Assembly (NCBI GenBank): GCA_040756085.1
Contig: JBFMAE010000442.1
Coordinates: 1-5,365, forward strand
DNA: 5,365 nt
Direction of reading: 5' to 3'
Origin: JBFMAE01 sp040756085
Lineage (GTDB): Bacteria; Desulfobacterota; BSN033; UBA1163
A program made the translations under genes and the position numbers. Positions within the stretch are counted from its first letter, which is position 1. Every line of letters starts with the position of its first letter. The notes below the pieces were generated by a model, which saw only the letters and a list, made by a program, of their open reading frames with translations, did not search any database and was not told the origin of the DNA. Below, one piece after another: positions 1-5,363 of this stretch.

Positions 1-1
1 A

Positions 2-208
2 GAGGAAGAACTGATCGAAAGGTTGATGAAGGAAAATGAGGAGTTTTTAAGAGCGAAACAGGCCCATGCTCAGCTCGCAAGACAACTGGAAGAATTGGAA
101 AAGAAACCTTTTCTCACCCCTCAGGACGAGATGGAGATTAAAATTATAAAAAAGAAAAAACTGGCTTTTAAAGATCAGATGGAAAAAATTCTGATACAAT
201 ACCGATAG
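2..208 (+). CDS. DUF465/YdcH-family small protein, 5' end cut by the window edge
   Basis: The frame is open from base 2 and ends at TAG 206-208, giving 68 visible residues beginning EEELIERLMKENEEF. The pattern of a charged helix, a short break at KKPFLTPQDEMEIK and a second Lys-rich helix ending KDQMEKILIQYR matches the DUF465 (YdcH-like) family as I know it: short, highly charged proteins of roughly 70 residues predicted to form a helical hairpin. Only the initiator and perhaps a few residues should be missing. TTG 23 or ATG 26 could be read as starts, but the family-like sequence EEELIER lies upstream of both, so the real start is probably outside the window. The molecular function of the family is not established. 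It is on the same strand as ilvB, 118 bases upstream, and separated from it by a palindromic repeat, so co-transcription is possible but not shown. Confidence 0.75.
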   Translation, partial: EEELIERLMKENEEFLRAKQAHAQLARQLEELEKKPFLTPQDEMEIKIIKKKKLAFKDQMEKILIQYR

Positions 209-213
209 GAAAC

Positions 214-316
214 TGGAATGATGGAATGGTGGAATAATGGGGAAGAACAAAAAATTGATCTGGTTTTTCTTACATTAACCCAACATTCCAATATTCCATT
301 ATTCCAATATTCCATT
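214..316. repeat. Interrupted inverted repeat of 8-base units, copy 1 (upstream of ilvB)
   Basis: The left arm is made of consecutive 8-base units: TGGAATGA 214-221, TGGAATGG 222-229, TGGAATAA 230-237, then a decayed TGGGGAAG. The right arm is ATTCCAAT 285-292, ATTCCATT 293-300, ATTCCAAT 301-308, ATTCCATT 309-316. TGGAATAATGG 230-240 pairs perfectly with 296-306, and TGGAAT 222-227 pairs with 309-314 after a two-base break. This gives a 19-position imperfect stem around a loop of about 55 bases. The spacer between the DUF465 gene and ilvB holds little else. A related copy lies at 2025-2154. It is best described as a dispersed intergenic palindromic element; its mobility and function are unknown. 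Confidence 0.85.
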
Positions 317-326
317 TTGATTCATC

Positions 327-2015
327 ATGAAAAAGACCGGTGCTCAGATCATCGTTGAGTGTTTGAAGAAAGAGGGAGTGGATACTCTATTCAATTATCC
401 AGGGGGGGCAGTCCTTCCTCTCTTTGATGAACTTCTGCAGGCCCCATTCCAGAAGATACTGGTGCGCCATGAGCAAGCCGCTGTTCATGCAGCAGATGGA
501 TATGCCCGGGCTTCGGGGAAGGTAGGGGTGGTGCTGGTCACCTCGGGGCCAGGAGCGACAAACACCGTCACAGGGATTGCCACTGCCTTTATGGACTCCA
601 TCCCTGTTCTCATCCTCACCGGTCAGGTCCCCACCCTTCTGATCGGAAACGATGCCTTTCAGGAAGTCGATATTATCGGGATCACCCGGCCCTGCACCAA
701 ACATAACTACTTGGTGAAAGATGTCAAAGATTTGGGGCGAATTTTGAAGGAAGCCTTCTGTGTCGTTCGAAGCGGAAGACCGGGGCCTGTCCTTGTTGAT
801 CTGCCCAAAGACGTGCTGGTTGACTCCACCGAATTTAAATATCCTGAAAAGGTCTTTATCCGGAGTTATCAGCCCACTTATGAAGGGCATGTCGGTCAAA
901 TGGAGAGAGCGGTAAAGTTGATCTTAAAATCTAAGAAACCCGTTATTTATGCCGGGGGTGGAATCATATCCTCCAACGCTTCGAAGGAACTTACCCTCTT
1001 TGCCGAAAGGCTGGGGATTCCCGTCACCATGACCTTAATGGGCCTAGGCGGTTTTCCGGGCGATCATCGGTTCTCTCTGGGAATGTTGGGAATGCATGGC
1101 ACCTATCGAGCTAATATGGCGGTCATGGAATCGGATCTCCTCATCGCCATCGGATCTCGTTTTGATGATAGGGTGACCGGGAAGATCGAATCCTTTGCCC
1201 CCCAGGCCAAGATCATCCATATCGATATCGATCCCACTTCCATCAGTAAGAATGTGAGAGTGGATCTTCCCATTGTGGGCGATTGTAAGCGCATTCTCAC
1301 CAAAATGCTCTCCCTTTTCGAAAAGGAAGAGACGAATACCTTCAAAGAGGGACTGGATAAATGGCACCGCCAAATTGAGAAATGGAAGTCCCTCTACAGT
1401 ATGAATTACCACCAGGGAGAGATTATCAAACCTCAATATGTCGTCGAGAAGATTTGTGAATTGACCAAGGGCGATGCGATCATTACCACGGAGGTGGGTC
1501 AAAACCAGATGTGGGCAGCTCAGTTTTACCAGTTTACCAAACCCAGGACGCTGCTCACCTCTGGGGGATTGGGAACGATGGGGTATGGGTTTCCCGCAGC
1601 CATTGGAGCCCAGGTGGCTTTCCCAAATAAATTGGTCATCGACATCGCAGGGGATGGAAGCTTTCAGATGAATTCCCAGGAATTAGCCACTGCTGTTCAA
1701 TATAAACTACCGGTCAAAGTAGCCATTCTGAATAATTGTTACTTTGGAATGGTGAGACAATGGCAGGAATTTTTTTATGAGAAACGCTATTCCTCTTCTT
1801 GCCTGGAAGGGATCTCACCCGATTTTGTTAAACTGGCAGAAGCGTATGGAGCCATCGGTTTGAGGGCAAATAAACCAGAGGAGGTCGTCCCCATACTCAA
1901 GAAGGCATTCTCGATTCCCGAACCTGTCATCATCGATTTCGTGGTCGATCCGGAAGAGAATGTCTATCCCATGGTTCCGGCGGGAGAACCTCTCAACCAG
2001 ATGCGGCTTGTATAA
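327..2015 (+). CDS. ilvB: Acetolactate synthase (acetohydroxyacid synthase), large catalytic subunit
   Basis: This thiamine-diphosphate enzyme condenses two pyruvates to 2-acetolactate, or pyruvate with 2-oxobutyrate to 2-aceto-2-hydroxybutyrate, the first common step of branched-chain amino acid synthesis in the cytoplasm. At 562 residues it is full length for the family. The N-terminal ThDP-binding domain (about 1-170) shows YPGGAVLPLFD and the catalytic-glutamate motif RHEQAAVHAADGYAR (Glu49). The central domain (about 190-330) follows. The C-terminal ThDP domain carries GDGSFQMNSQELAT with Gly-Asp-Gly at 442-444 and the second metal ligand near Asn470, then GMVRQWQEFFYEKRY (Trp479 corresponds to the tryptophan known from herbicide-resistance work). 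Pairing with a regulatory subunit gene 152 bases downstream argues for the anabolic enzyme rather than catabolic AlsS. The ATG start gives the usual family N-terminus MKKTGAQIIVECL. No clear Shine-Dalgarno is visible before it; the preceding bases are the AT-rich repeat arm. Confidence 0.97.
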   Translation: MKKTGAQIIVECLKKEGVDTLFNYPGGAVLPLFDELLQAPFQKILVRHEQAAVHAADGYARASGKVGVVLVTSGPGATNTVTGIATAFMDSIPVLILTGQVPTLLIGNDAFQEVDIIGITRPCTKHNYLVKDVKDLGRILKEAFCVVRSGRPGPVLVDLPKDVLVDSTEFKYPEKVFIRSYQPTYEGHVGQMERAVKLILKSKKPVIYAGGGIISSNASKELTLFAERLGIPVTMTLMGLGGFPGDHRFSLGMLGMHGTYRANMAVMESDLLIAIGSRFDDRVTGKIESFAPQAKIIHIDIDPTSISKNVRVDLPIVGDCKRILTKMLSLFEKEETNTFKEGLDKWHRQIEKWKSLYSMNYHQGEIIKPQYVVEKICELTKGDAIITTEVGQNQMWAAQFYQFTKPRTLLTSGGLGTMGYGFPAAIGAQVAFPNKLVIDIAGDGSFQMNSQELATAVQYKLPVKVAILNNCYFGMVRQWQEFFYEKRYSSSCLEGISPDFVKLAEAYGAIGLRANKPEEVVPILKKAFSIPEPVIIDFVVDPEENVYPMVPAGEPLNQMRLV

Positions 2016-2024
2016 AAGGAAAGA

Positions 2025-2154
2025 TGGAATGATGGAACAATGGAATAATGGGAAGAAGAAAAAAACATTGGAAAAAGATGGAATGAAAGGGAAAAAAATT
2101 TCTTTACGGTTTAAAACCCAATATTCCAAAATTCCATTATTCCACTATTCCAGC
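2025..2154. repeat. Interrupted inverted repeat of 8-base units, copy 2 (ilvB-ilvN spacer)
   Basis: The left arm is TGGAATGA 2025-2032, TGGAACAA 2033-2040, TGGAATAA 2041-2048 and a decayed TGGGAAGA. The right arm is ATTCCAAA 2123-2130, ATTCCATT 2131-2138, ATTCCACT 2139-2146, ATTCCAGC 2147-2154. TGGAATAATGG 2041-2051 pairs with 2134-2144, and TGGAA 2033-2037 with 2148-2152. Two extra off-phase units (TGGAAAAA 2069-2076, TGGAATGA 2079-2086) lie in the longer loop. Both copies enter the right arm through a CCCAA sequence and end near CATTTTGA (copy 1) or CATTTGA (copy 2). Arms are similar and loops differ, so it is a diverged relative of the element at 214-316, not a recent exact duplication. 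Confidence 0.85.
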
Positions 2155-2158
2155 ATTT

Positions 2159-2162
2159 GAGG
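2159..2162 (+). promoter_or_regulatory. Shine-Dalgarno for the small-subunit gene
   Basis: GAGG sits five bases before ATG 2168 and immediately after the right arm of the second inverted repeat. If that repeat folds in the mRNA, the stem would end only a few bases from this site, so folding could affect ribosome access. The effect is inferred. Confidence 0.6.
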
Positions 2163-2167
2163 CTTAG

Positions 2168-2665
2168 ATGAGGCATGTCATCACGCTTTTAGTTGAAAAT
2201 GAATTCGGAGTCCTTGCTCGGATTGCCGGCCTTTTCAGCGGCAGGGGGTTTAACATCGAAAGCCTGTGCGTGGCTGAAACCCTTGATTCCACCGTCTCCA
2301 CCATGACCATCGTCACCCGTGGGGACGATCAGATCATCGAACAGGTGATCAAACAACTCAACAAATTGGTCTCTGTGATCAAGGTCGTGGATCTCATCGA
2401 AAAAGATTTTGTCGAAAGGGAGATGGTATTGATCAAAGTCTTAGCCAATGAGGAGACCCGGGCAGAAATCCTTAGGGTGGCCGATATTTTCAGAGGAAAA
2501 GTAATCGATGTAGGGTCCAAGACCTATACAATTGAAGTGACGGGGGATGAGAAAAAGATCAGCGCCATCCTCTCTCTTCTTAAACCCATAGGGATTAAAG
2601 AACTGGTCAGAACCGGTCATGTGGCCATGATCAGAGGGAGTAAAATCTCAACAGAACCGCCCTGA
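2168..2665 (+). CDS. ilvN: Acetolactate synthase, small regulatory subunit (IlvN/IlvH type)
   Basis: This is the regulatory partner of the IlvB subunit; in this family it stimulates the catalytic subunit and confers feedback inhibition by valine. Its 165 residues match the usual 160-170 of IlvH-type subunits. Residues 1-75 form an ACT domain starting MRHVITLLVENEFGVLARIA, followed by GLFSGRGFNIESL. Asn11, Gly14 and Asn29 line up with positions known in E. coli IlvH to bind valine or give valine resistance when mutated, so valine sensitivity is expected (inference). Residues from about 80 to 158 form the C-terminal ALS small-subunit domain (MVLIKVLANEETRAEILRVA, then IEVTGDEKKI and MIRGSK). 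The ATG start is supported by GAGG five bases upstream and by the family N-terminus. By length it is closer to IlvH than to the short E. coli IlvN; the symbol follows common usage for this gene order. The stop codon lies inside a short inverted repeat. Confidence 0.95.
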   Translation: MRHVITLLVENEFGVLARIAGLFSGRGFNIESLCVAETLDSTVSTMTIVTRGDDQIIEQVIKQLNKLVSVIKVVDLIEKDFVEREMVLIKVLANEETRAEILRVADIFRGKVIDVGSKTYTIEVTGDEKKISAILSLLKPIGIKELVRTGHVAMIRGSKISTEPP

Positions 2666-2684
2666 ACCATGTGAGATTCAGGGC
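2659..2684 (+). repeat. Hairpin spanning the ilvN stop codon, with competing partner downstream
   Basis: GCCCTGAA 2659-2666 is the exact reverse complement of TTCAGGGC 2677-2684, an 8-bp stem with a 10-base loop that includes the ilvN TGA in its left arm. The left arm extended to GCCCTGAACC 2659-2668 is also a perfect 10-bp complement of GGTTCAGGGC 2703-2712, so two exclusive pairings are possible. No T-tract follows either one, so neither looks like an intrinsic terminator. Confidence 0.6.
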
Positions 2685-2713
2685 TACGGAAGAATGCAAA
2701 AGGGTTCAGGGCA

Positions 2714-2739
2714 GCCATGCATCCCATGTGGTACATGGC
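2714..2739 (+). repeat. Second short inverted repeat in the ilvN-ilvC spacer
   Basis: CCATGT 2724-2729 and ACATGG 2733-2738 form a perfect 6-bp stem with loop GGT. GCCATG 2714-2719 can instead pair with CATGGC 2734-2739. CCATGTG also occurs at 2667-2673. Whether this structure is functional is unknown. Confidence 0.45.
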
Positions 2740-2763
2740 AGAACAAAAATTAAATTTTCGAGT

Positions 2764-2769
2764 GAGGAG
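2764..2769 (+). promoter_or_regulatory. Shine-Dalgarno that fixes the ilvC start
   Basis: GAGGAG lies six bases before ATG 2776. It supports this start over GTG 2671, which would add 35 residues read from the structured spacer that do not resemble the IlvC family. Confidence 0.8.
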
Positions 2770-2775
2770 CCTCTT

Positions 2776-3777
2776 ATGAAGATTTATTATGACAGGGATG
2801 CGAACCTCAACGATCTGAAGGGAAAGAAGATTGCTATTGTCGGTTACGGAAGTCAGGGCCACGCCCAAGCTCAAAATTTAAGGGATAGTGGTCTCAATGT
2901 CATCGTTGCCCAACGAAAAGAATCTGAAAATTATCAAATGGCACTCCGGGATGGCTTCAAACCGACCACAGCGGCAGAGGCATCGAAACAGGCCGATGTC
3001 ATTCAAATCCTCACCCAGGATCACATCCAGGCTAAACTCTATGAAGAGGACGTTAAACCCCATCTCAAGAAAGGGAAGACGCTCCTCTTCTCCCATGGAT
3101 TTAATATCCATTACGGACAGATCATCCCCCCAAAAGAGATCGATGTCATCATGATCGCTCCGAAAGGCCCCGGCCACCTGGTTCGAAGAGAATTTCAAAA
3201 GGGAGCTGGTGTTCCCTCGCTCGTTGCGATTTATCAGGACTTTACGAAGAAGGCGATGAAGACCGCCCTCGCCTACGCCAAAGGTCTGGGCGCTACACGC
3301 GCTGGAGTGATCGAAACCACTTTCAAAGAGGAGACGGAAACCGATCTCTTTGGAGAGCAATCGGTCCTCTGTGGAGGGGTGACCGAACTGATCAAGGCAG
3401 GTTTCGATACTTTGGTGGAAGCGGGTTATCAGCCGGAGATCGCCTATTTCGAGTGTCTCCACGAACTGAAACTCATCGTGGATCTGATGTATGAGGGTGG
3501 CATCTCTTTCATGCGATATTCTGTCAGCGACACAGCCGAATACGGAGACCTCACCCGGGGTAAACGGATTATCACACAGGAGACCCGGCAGGAGATGAAA
3601 CGAATCCTCGAGGAGATTCAGACCGGAAGCTTCGCAAAGGAATGGATCTCAGAAAATCAGGTGGGGCGACCGGTGTTTACTGCCCTGAGGAAGAAGGAAG
3701 CAGAGCACCCGATCGAAACAATAGGGAAAAAATTGCGTTCCATGATGGGATGGCTGAAAGAGAAGAAGGGTCGATGA
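2776..3777 (+). CDS. ilvC: Ketol-acid reductoisomerase, class I (short form)
   Basis: The enzyme converts 2-acetolactate and 2-aceto-2-hydroxybutyrate by Mg-dependent alkyl migration and NAD(P)H reduction into the dihydroxy acids of valine/leucine and isoleucine synthesis. From ATG 2776 it has 333 residues, typical for class I. The N-terminal Rossmann domain (about 1-180) carries GYGSQGHAQAQNLRDSG (glycine motif 23-28), SHGFNIHYGQ (His107) and APKGPGHLVRREF (Lys130). The C-terminal knotted helical domain (about 183-328) carries ETDLFGEQ (Asp190, Glu194), YFECLHELK (Glu226, Glu230) and RYSVSDTAEYGD (Ser251), all metal or substrate positions of the family. The cofactor loop after beta-2 reads QRKESENY (46-53) instead of the common R-x-G-S-x-S-W pattern. 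The frame is open upstream to GTG 2671, but the spacer-coded extension is rejected. The 3' end overlaps psd by ATGA. Confidence 0.97.
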   Translation: MKIYYDRDANLNDLKGKKIAIVGYGSQGHAQAQNLRDSGLNVIVAQRKESENYQMALRDGFKPTTAAEASKQADVIQILTQDHIQAKLYEEDVKPHLKKGKTLLFSHGFNIHYGQIIPPKEIDVIMIAPKGPGHLVRREFQKGAGVPSLVAIYQDFTKKAMKTALAYAKGLGATRAGVIETTFKEETETDLFGEQSVLCGGVTELIKAGFDTLVEAGYQPEIAYFECLHELKLIVDLMYEGGISFMRYSVSDTAEYGDLTRGKRIITQETRQEMKRILEEIQTGSFAKEWISENQVGRPVFTALRKKEAEHPIETIGKKLRSMMGWLKEKKGR

Positions 3778-4418
3778 CACAGAAGAGATGGCCGATCGCC
3801 AGAGAAGGTCTACACTTTCTGATCCCAGCTGTTCTTGTTACCATTTTTCTGGGAGCGATGGGATGGACCGTCTTGACATTTCTGGGGATTTTCCTTACCC
3901 TGTTTATTGCCTTCTTCTTCAGGAATCCAAAGAGAAAGATACCCAATCTCCAGAACATCATTCTCTCCCCGGCCGATGGCAAGATCATCCATGTCGGGGA
4001 GTGTGAGGAAGAACGTTTTTTAAAGGAAAGGGCTTTAAAGGTAAGCATTTTCATGTCCCTGTTCGATGTGCACCTCAACCGGGCTCCTGCTACCGGAAAG
4101 GTCCTCGAAAGGAGTTACCATCCCGGCCGATTTCTGGTGGCGAGCCGCGAGAAGTCATCCCTTCTCAACGAGCAGAATGCCTTCATCCTGGAGATGGAAG
4201 ATCGGTTTAAAATCCTCCTGATCCAGATTGCCGGTTTCATAGCCAGAAGGATCGTCTGTTATGCCAAGGCAGGCGATACTTTGAGGAGAGGAGAAATCTT
4301 TGGCCTGATCCGTTTTGGATCGAGAGTCGACCTCTACCTCCCCACGGAGGTGAAGCCTATTGTCAGAGTGGGACAACATGTGAAGGGAGGGGAGTCGATC
4401 ATCGGGTATCGACTATGA
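3774..4418 (+). CDS. psd: Phosphatidylserine decarboxylase proenzyme, short bacterial/archaeal-type form
   Basis: This pyruvoyl enzyme decarboxylates phosphatidylserine to phosphatidylethanolamine at the cytoplasmic membrane. From ATG 3774 it has 214 residues, matching the short Psd class (about 210-230) rather than the longer E. coli class. Residues 13-49 are strongly hydrophobic, probably two membrane segments, ending at FFFRNPKRKIP. SPADGK (Asp68) and SLFDVHLNRAPATG (His100) are conserved catalytic-region motifs. LIRFGSRVDLYLP holds the self-cleavage site Gly182-Ser183; Ser183 would become the pyruvoyl group, giving a beta chain of 182 and an alpha chain of 32 residues. The short class uses this FGS site where E. 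coli has LGST. The frame is open back to 3642, but upstream starts would lie inside ilvC. The ATGA overlap with ilvC and the purine run AAGGG just upstream favour 3774. It also overlaps pssA by ATGA. Confidence 0.94.
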   Translation: MTQKRWPIAREGLHFLIPAVLVTIFLGAMGWTVLTFLGIFLTLFIAFFFRNPKRKIPNLQNIILSPADGKIIHVGECEEERFLKERALKVSIFMSLFDVHLNRAPATGKVLERSYHPGRFLVASREKSSLLNEQNAFILEMEDRFKILLIQIAGFIARRIVCYAKAGDTLRRGEIFGLIRFGSRVDLYLPTEVKPIVRVGQHVKGGESIIGYRL

Positions 4419-5194
4419 AAAAGAGAAGACCACAAATTAAAATGAGGAAGGGAGTCTATATCCTGCCCAATCTTTTTACCACGGGAAACCTCTTCTGCGG
4501 ATTCTGGGCTATCATCTCCGTGTTCCAGGATAAATTTTTATATGCGGCCATCGCCATCCTCCTGGCATCGGTCTTTGATGTTCTGGATGGGAAGGTGGCC
4601 CGTCTCTCAGGAGCCACCTCCAAATTCGGAGTCCAGTATGATTCCCTGGCTGACCTCGTCTCCTTTGGAATTGCTCCAGCCCTGCTCGCCTTCAGCTGGG
4701 CACTCCGGCCATATGGAAAATTTGGATGGCTCGCCGCCTTTCTCTTCGTCGTCTGCGGAGCTTTGAGACTGGCCCGGTTCAATGTCCAGTCCTCTTCCGG
4801 GGAGGTGAAATATTTCAAAGGCCTTCCTATCCCCGCGGCGGCTTTAATGATCGCACTCACGATCCTCCTCTATTTTGAGCTGAACCATACAGGTGGGGTC
4901 AAGGACATCGTCATCCTGGTAATGATCTACATCCTGGCCTTTTTGATGGTGTCAAACATCCGGTACTTCAGCTTTAAGGAGCTCAACCTGGCTAAACGGA
5001 AACCTTTCAGCATCTTCATCTTCGTTGTCCTTTCGATGATTGTGATCGTGTATCAGCCCGTCATTGTGCTCTTCGGTTTCGTCCTCTTTTATGTTTTCAC
5101 AGGCCCGGCCGGTCTGCTCATCGCATGGTATAAGAAGAGGGCATTAAAGAAAATAGAACCTATTCCTGAGGAAGAGAAAGTGGAATTTCATTAG
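4415..5194 (+). CDS. pssA: CDP-diacylglycerol-serine O-phosphatidyltransferase (phosphatidylserine synthase)
   Basis: This integral membrane enzyme transfers phosphatidyl from CDP-diacylglycerol to L-serine, making phosphatidylserine for the Psd encoded just upstream. The protein has 259 residues. The CDP-alcohol phosphatidyltransferase signature is complete: DVLDGKVAR (Asp55, Asp58, Gly59, Ala62, Arg63), then Gly72, Asp76 and Asp80 in FGVQYDSLAD. LPNLFTTGNLFCGF near residues 17-30 and GLPIPAAA near 136-143 are typical of the serine-specific bacterial (Bacillus-like, type II) enzymes. Several hydrophobic stretches fit a membrane protein (about 41-55, 82-96, 104-120, 139-154, 163-180, 198-234), with a basic N-terminus and an acidic C-terminal tail EPIPEEEKVEFH. 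The start overlaps the psd stop as ATGA. The nearest strong purine-rich site is about 22 bases upstream, so translation probably depends on coupling to psd. Confidence 0.95.
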   Translation: MKKRRPQIKMRKGVYILPNLFTTGNLFCGFWAIISVFQDKFLYAAIAILLASVFDVLDGKVARLSGATSKFGVQYDSLADLVSFGIAPALLAFSWALRPYGKFGWLAAFLFVVCGALRLARFNVQSSSGEVKYFKGLPIPAAALMIALTILLYFELNHTGGVKDIVILVMIYILAFLMVSNIRYFSFKELNLAKRKPFSIFIFVVLSMIVIVYQPVIVLFGFVLFYVFTGPAGLLIAWYKKRALKKIEPIPEEEKVEFH

Positions 5195-5231
5195 TGAGAC
5201 AATTTTTACTTGTCATCTCAACTGTTTTTTT
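5195..5231 (+). terminator. Possible weak terminator after pssA
   Basis: Directly after the pssA stop, TGAGA 5195-5199 can pair with TCTCA 5216-5220, with a further CAA/TTG pairing inside across a three-base bulge. A run of seven T follows at 5225-5231, after four intervening bases. The stem is short and AT-rich and the T-run is slightly displaced, so this is a tentative call. Confidence 0.3.
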
Positions 5232-5254
5232 ATATAAAAAATTGGCAACTGTTT
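5219..5254. repeat. Direct repeat CAACTGTTT flanking an AT palindrome
   Basis: CAACTGTTT occurs at 5219-5227 and again at 5246-5254. Between and partly overlapping them is the 16-base perfect palindrome TTTTTTATATAAAAAA at 5226-5241. This could be chance in AT-rich DNA, or part of the end of an inserted element. Confidence 0.35.
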
Positions 5255-5261
5255 AGCCATC

Positions 5262-5363
5262 TTAAGCAGCTATAGATAGTTGCGCTTCACTTTGTTCGAA
5301 TAAAGTTGGTAAGGTGCCAGTTCTGCAGTAATCTTTAAGTGCCTTCTCGATTATGATAATAGC
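5262..5363 (-). CDS. 3' end of a possible minus-strand reading frame, unidentified
   Basis: Reading the minus strand from the window edge, the frame beginning at base 5363 is open for 33 codons and stops at TAA (plus-strand TTA 5262-5264). The visible C-terminus includes EKALKDYCRTGTLPTLFEQ and ends SEAQLSIAA. Its composition looks protein-like rather than low-complexity, and no other gene covers this AT-rich end. I do not recognise the family. A mobile-element protein such as a transposase tail is one possibility, because this sequence lies where the related operon type usually continues with leuA. The open stretch is short enough to be chance, so confidence is low. Confidence 0.3.
   Translation of the reverse strand, partial: AIIIIEKALKDYCRTGTLPTLFEQSEAQLSIAA

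Noticed and set aside
255..276. Sigma-70-like promoter (TTGATC ... TACATT)
   Set aside because: The boxes are only ten bases apart, far from the usual 17, and no better-spaced pair is visible in the spacer.
214..316. CRISPR-like array or tandem satellite
   Set aside because: The units are 8 bases long with no spacers and reverse orientation between arms, which is a palindrome and not a CRISPR array.
209..326. T-box, leader-peptide attenuator or riboswitch upstream of ilvB
   Set aside because: I looked for an Ile/Leu/Val-rich leader peptide, a terminator with T-run and T-box-like motifs. The spacer shows only the octamer inverted repeat.
387..899. 170-codon minus-strand open frame inside ilvB
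   Set aside because: It lies opposite a well-conserved full-length enzyme gene, and its product has no recognisable family features. It is a shadow of ilvB codon use.
1815..2129. Minus-strand frame with Phe/Ser/Ile-rich product covering the second repeat; a similar one at 47-250 covers the first
   Set aside because: The Phe-rich sequence comes from reading the AT-rich octamer repeat and its loop. Such products are typical false genes over palindromic repeats.
1960..2160. Plus-strand 66-codon frame spanning the end of ilvB and the repeat
   Set aside because: It starts inside ilvB in another frame, and most of it is translated repeat sequence (MMEQWNNGKKKK). It has no independent support.
2878..3462. 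194-codon minus-strand open frame inside ilvC
   Set aside because: It is fully antisense to conserved ilvC motifs, has no recognisable domain, and there is no reason to think it is expressed.
3642..3773. Upstream extension of psd by 44 residues
   Set aside because: It would overlap ilvC by more than 130 bases and adds a charged sequence not typical of short Psd. The ATGA junction at 3774 is the natural start.
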